Shown piece after piece: positions 6,110 to 7,012 of a DNA stretch of 7,012 bases. Each line of letters begins with the position of its first letter. Within the stretch, counting starts at the first letter, position 1. The DNA is from Gammaproteobacteria bacterium (lineage in GTDB: Bacteria > Pseudomonadota > Gammaproteobacteria > SZUA-140): assembly GCA_026982145.1 (NCBI GenBank), contig JALSHQ010000008.1, positions 1 to 7,012 of the forward strand. Reading direction: 5' to 3'. Below the pieces are notes generated by a model. That model was given only the letters and a program-made list of their open reading frames with translations, did not search any database and was not told where the DNA came from. The position numbers and the translations under genes are program-made.

Positions 6110-6375
6110 GGCATCAGAGGGCGAGTTAACAGTCATTTTGAGCGCATTCATCACGGCTTACATCAGATGACTCTATAATATAGCTTTAAAGGCATGGCGT
6201 TTAATGACCCTGTAGATGGTCGTGAATAATAGCTATGGCACGCGTTTAAGCCCATTTCCTCGCTAATTTGCTTAGAAACTTTAATTCCTTGCCCAAATCA
6301 GTATATGATGTCAGATTGCTCTATGTGTGCGGATGCATTACATATTTTACAAATAAAGGTTCTGAGGCTGAAGTG
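6110..6375. other. Intergenic region before the beta-helix protein gene
   Basis: No credible gene. It holds a perfect TATAAT at 6174-6179 without a matching -35, a small imperfect hairpin (ATGACC at 6204-6209 with GGTCGT at 6218-6223, one G-T pair), a repeated CATCAGA (6112-6118 and 6161-6167), and a weak promoter candidate at 6281-6309. There is no strong terminator after pyrD. The leader of the downstream gene is AT-richer than the coding regions. Confidence 0.5.
6281..6309 (+). promoter_or_regulatory. Weak promoter candidate for the exported beta-helix protein
   Basis: TTAATT (6281-6286) and TATGAT (6304-6309) are spaced by 17 bases. The -10 is good and the -35 is poor. It would leave a leader of about 60 bases before the ATG at 6376. 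A perfect TATAAT further upstream at 6174 is an alternative. Confidence 0.25.
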
Positions 6376-7012
6376 ATGATGAAGGGGGTCAAAACACGGT
6401 TTGCGCTGTTGCTTCTGTTCGGCGCTGGTCTTTCGTCGCTTGTGCATGCTGATCAAACATTCACTGTGACCACGGTTGCGGATGAGGTTGATGAAGACTT
6501 GGCAGATCTGGCCTGCATTACCGTCTCGGGTCAATGCAGCTTGCGCGCAGCGATTCAGCAGTCCAACGCCATCGATGATGGCACGACAACGATAGAGCTC
6601 CCCATTGCCAACAACTACGCCCTGACGGTATTGGGCGATGGCGAAGATGGTGCGGCAACCGGTGATCTGGACATCCATAGCCGGATTATCATCAACGGCG
6701 CAGGTTCGGATCTGGTCGCCATTGACGGCCGGTTCGAAGATCGAATTTTTGATATTAAGCCCACGGCAAATTTGACATTAAATGACATCACTATCCGCAA
6801 TGGTCACAATCAAGTGGACGTCGTGAATCAAGACCTAATTGAAATCACCGAAATTGGGCAGTTGGATGGCGGGGGAGGCATCAAAGTGGTAGATGGTGCG
6901 TTAACGCTGAATCGCGTCAATCTCTCTGATAATACTGCGGGTGGGGTAGGTGGGGGCATTGACAGCCGTTCCTCTATCGTGACGATTAATGCCAGCCTTA
7001 TTAGTGATAACA
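6376..7012 (+). CDS. Exported CSLREA-type parallel beta-helix protein, 5' part (3' end outside window)
   Basis: The frame is open from ATG 6376 to the right edge, 212 codons. GAGG at 6364-6367 stands 8 bases before this ATG; a second ATG follows at once and a GTG precedes it. Residues 1-25 form a Sec signal peptide: K3, K6 and R8, a hydrophobic core ALLLLFGAGL, and a likely signal peptidase I site after LVHA. The mature start DQTFTVTTVADEVDED, then CSLRAAIQQSN (54-64), matches the CSLREA domain found at the N-terminus of many secreted proteins, where the usual form is CSLREAI. From about residue 85 the chain shows short repeating beta-helix turns with LTLNDITIRNG, then LDGGGGIKVVDG and LTLNRVNLSDNTAGGVGGGI, as in right-handed beta-helix and chlamydial-POMP-like repeats. 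It is probably cell-surface or extracellular. Ligand and anchoring cannot be judged because the C-terminus is missing. Confidence 0.85.
   Translation, partial: MMKGVKTRFALLLLFGAGLSSLVHADQTFTVTTVADEVDEDLADLACITVSGQCSLRAAIQQSNAIDDGTTTIELPIANNYALTVLGDGEDGAATGDLDIHSRIIINGAGSDLVAIDGRFEDRIFDIKPTANLTLNDITIRNGHNQVDVVNQDLIEITEIGQLDGGGGIKVVDGALTLNRVNLSDNTAGGVGGGIDSRSSIVTINASLISDN

Noticed and set aside
6174..6179. Perfect TATAAT box in the intergenic region after pyrD
   Set aside because: No acceptable -35 lies 16-19 bases upstream, and it is about 200 bases from the next gene, so it is mentioned only as an alternative.
6318..6341. A possible CRP site (TGTGTG to TTACA) before the beta-helix protein gene
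   Set aside because: The half-sites do not have the 6-base spacing of the TGTGA-N6-TCACA consensus.

Overview
The window looks like chromosomal DNA from a gammaproteobacterium. The evidence is a class I (enterobacterial-type) adenylate cyclase followed by a small LptM-type lipoprotein and then lysA. That order is known from Pseudomonas and relatives, where lptM-lysA normally leads into dapF. Base composition is moderate, roughly 50-55% G+C by eye, and coding density is high. I cannot fix the genus. No RNA genes, CRISPR arrays, insertion sequences or phage genes were seen.

Layout. (1) 1-1841, plus strand: the 3' two thirds or so of cyaA, cut by the left edge. (2) 1922-3991, plus strand: a compact cluster of lptM (a 45-residue lipoprotein too short for usual gene callers), lysA starting 1 base after lptM, and a SAM-dependent methyltransferase starting 5 bases after lysA. 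A plausible promoter and a short inverted repeat lie in front of lptM. (3) 3986-4411, minus strand: a thioredoxin-type arsenate reductase, tail to tail with the methyltransferase and sharing a 6-base palindrome that supplies both stop codons. (4) 4412-4647: a 236-base AT-rich intergenic stretch with no convincing gene. (5) 4648-5115, minus strand: trmL, a tRNA wobble-base 2'-O-methyltransferase. (6) 5171-6109, plus strand, divergent from trmL: a class 1B dihydroorotate dehydrogenase with a probable TTG start. (7) 6110-6375: a 266-base intergenic stretch. (8) 6376-7012, plus strand: the N-terminal part of an exported CSLREA-type parallel beta-helix protein, cut by the right edge.

Function. Most genes are housekeeping: cAMP signalling (cyaA), outer-membrane LPS-transporter assembly (lptM), lysine synthesis (lysA), tRNA modification (trmL) and pyrimidine synthesis (pyrD). 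Only lptM-lysA-methyltransferase looks like a real operon. The others sit side by side without an evident shared pathway. I see no convincing new multi-gene system. The points most worth checking are the class 1B PyrD without a neighbouring PyrK, the methyltransferase where dapF would be expected, the very short LptM, the possibly leaderless trmL, and the truncated exported beta-helix protein.
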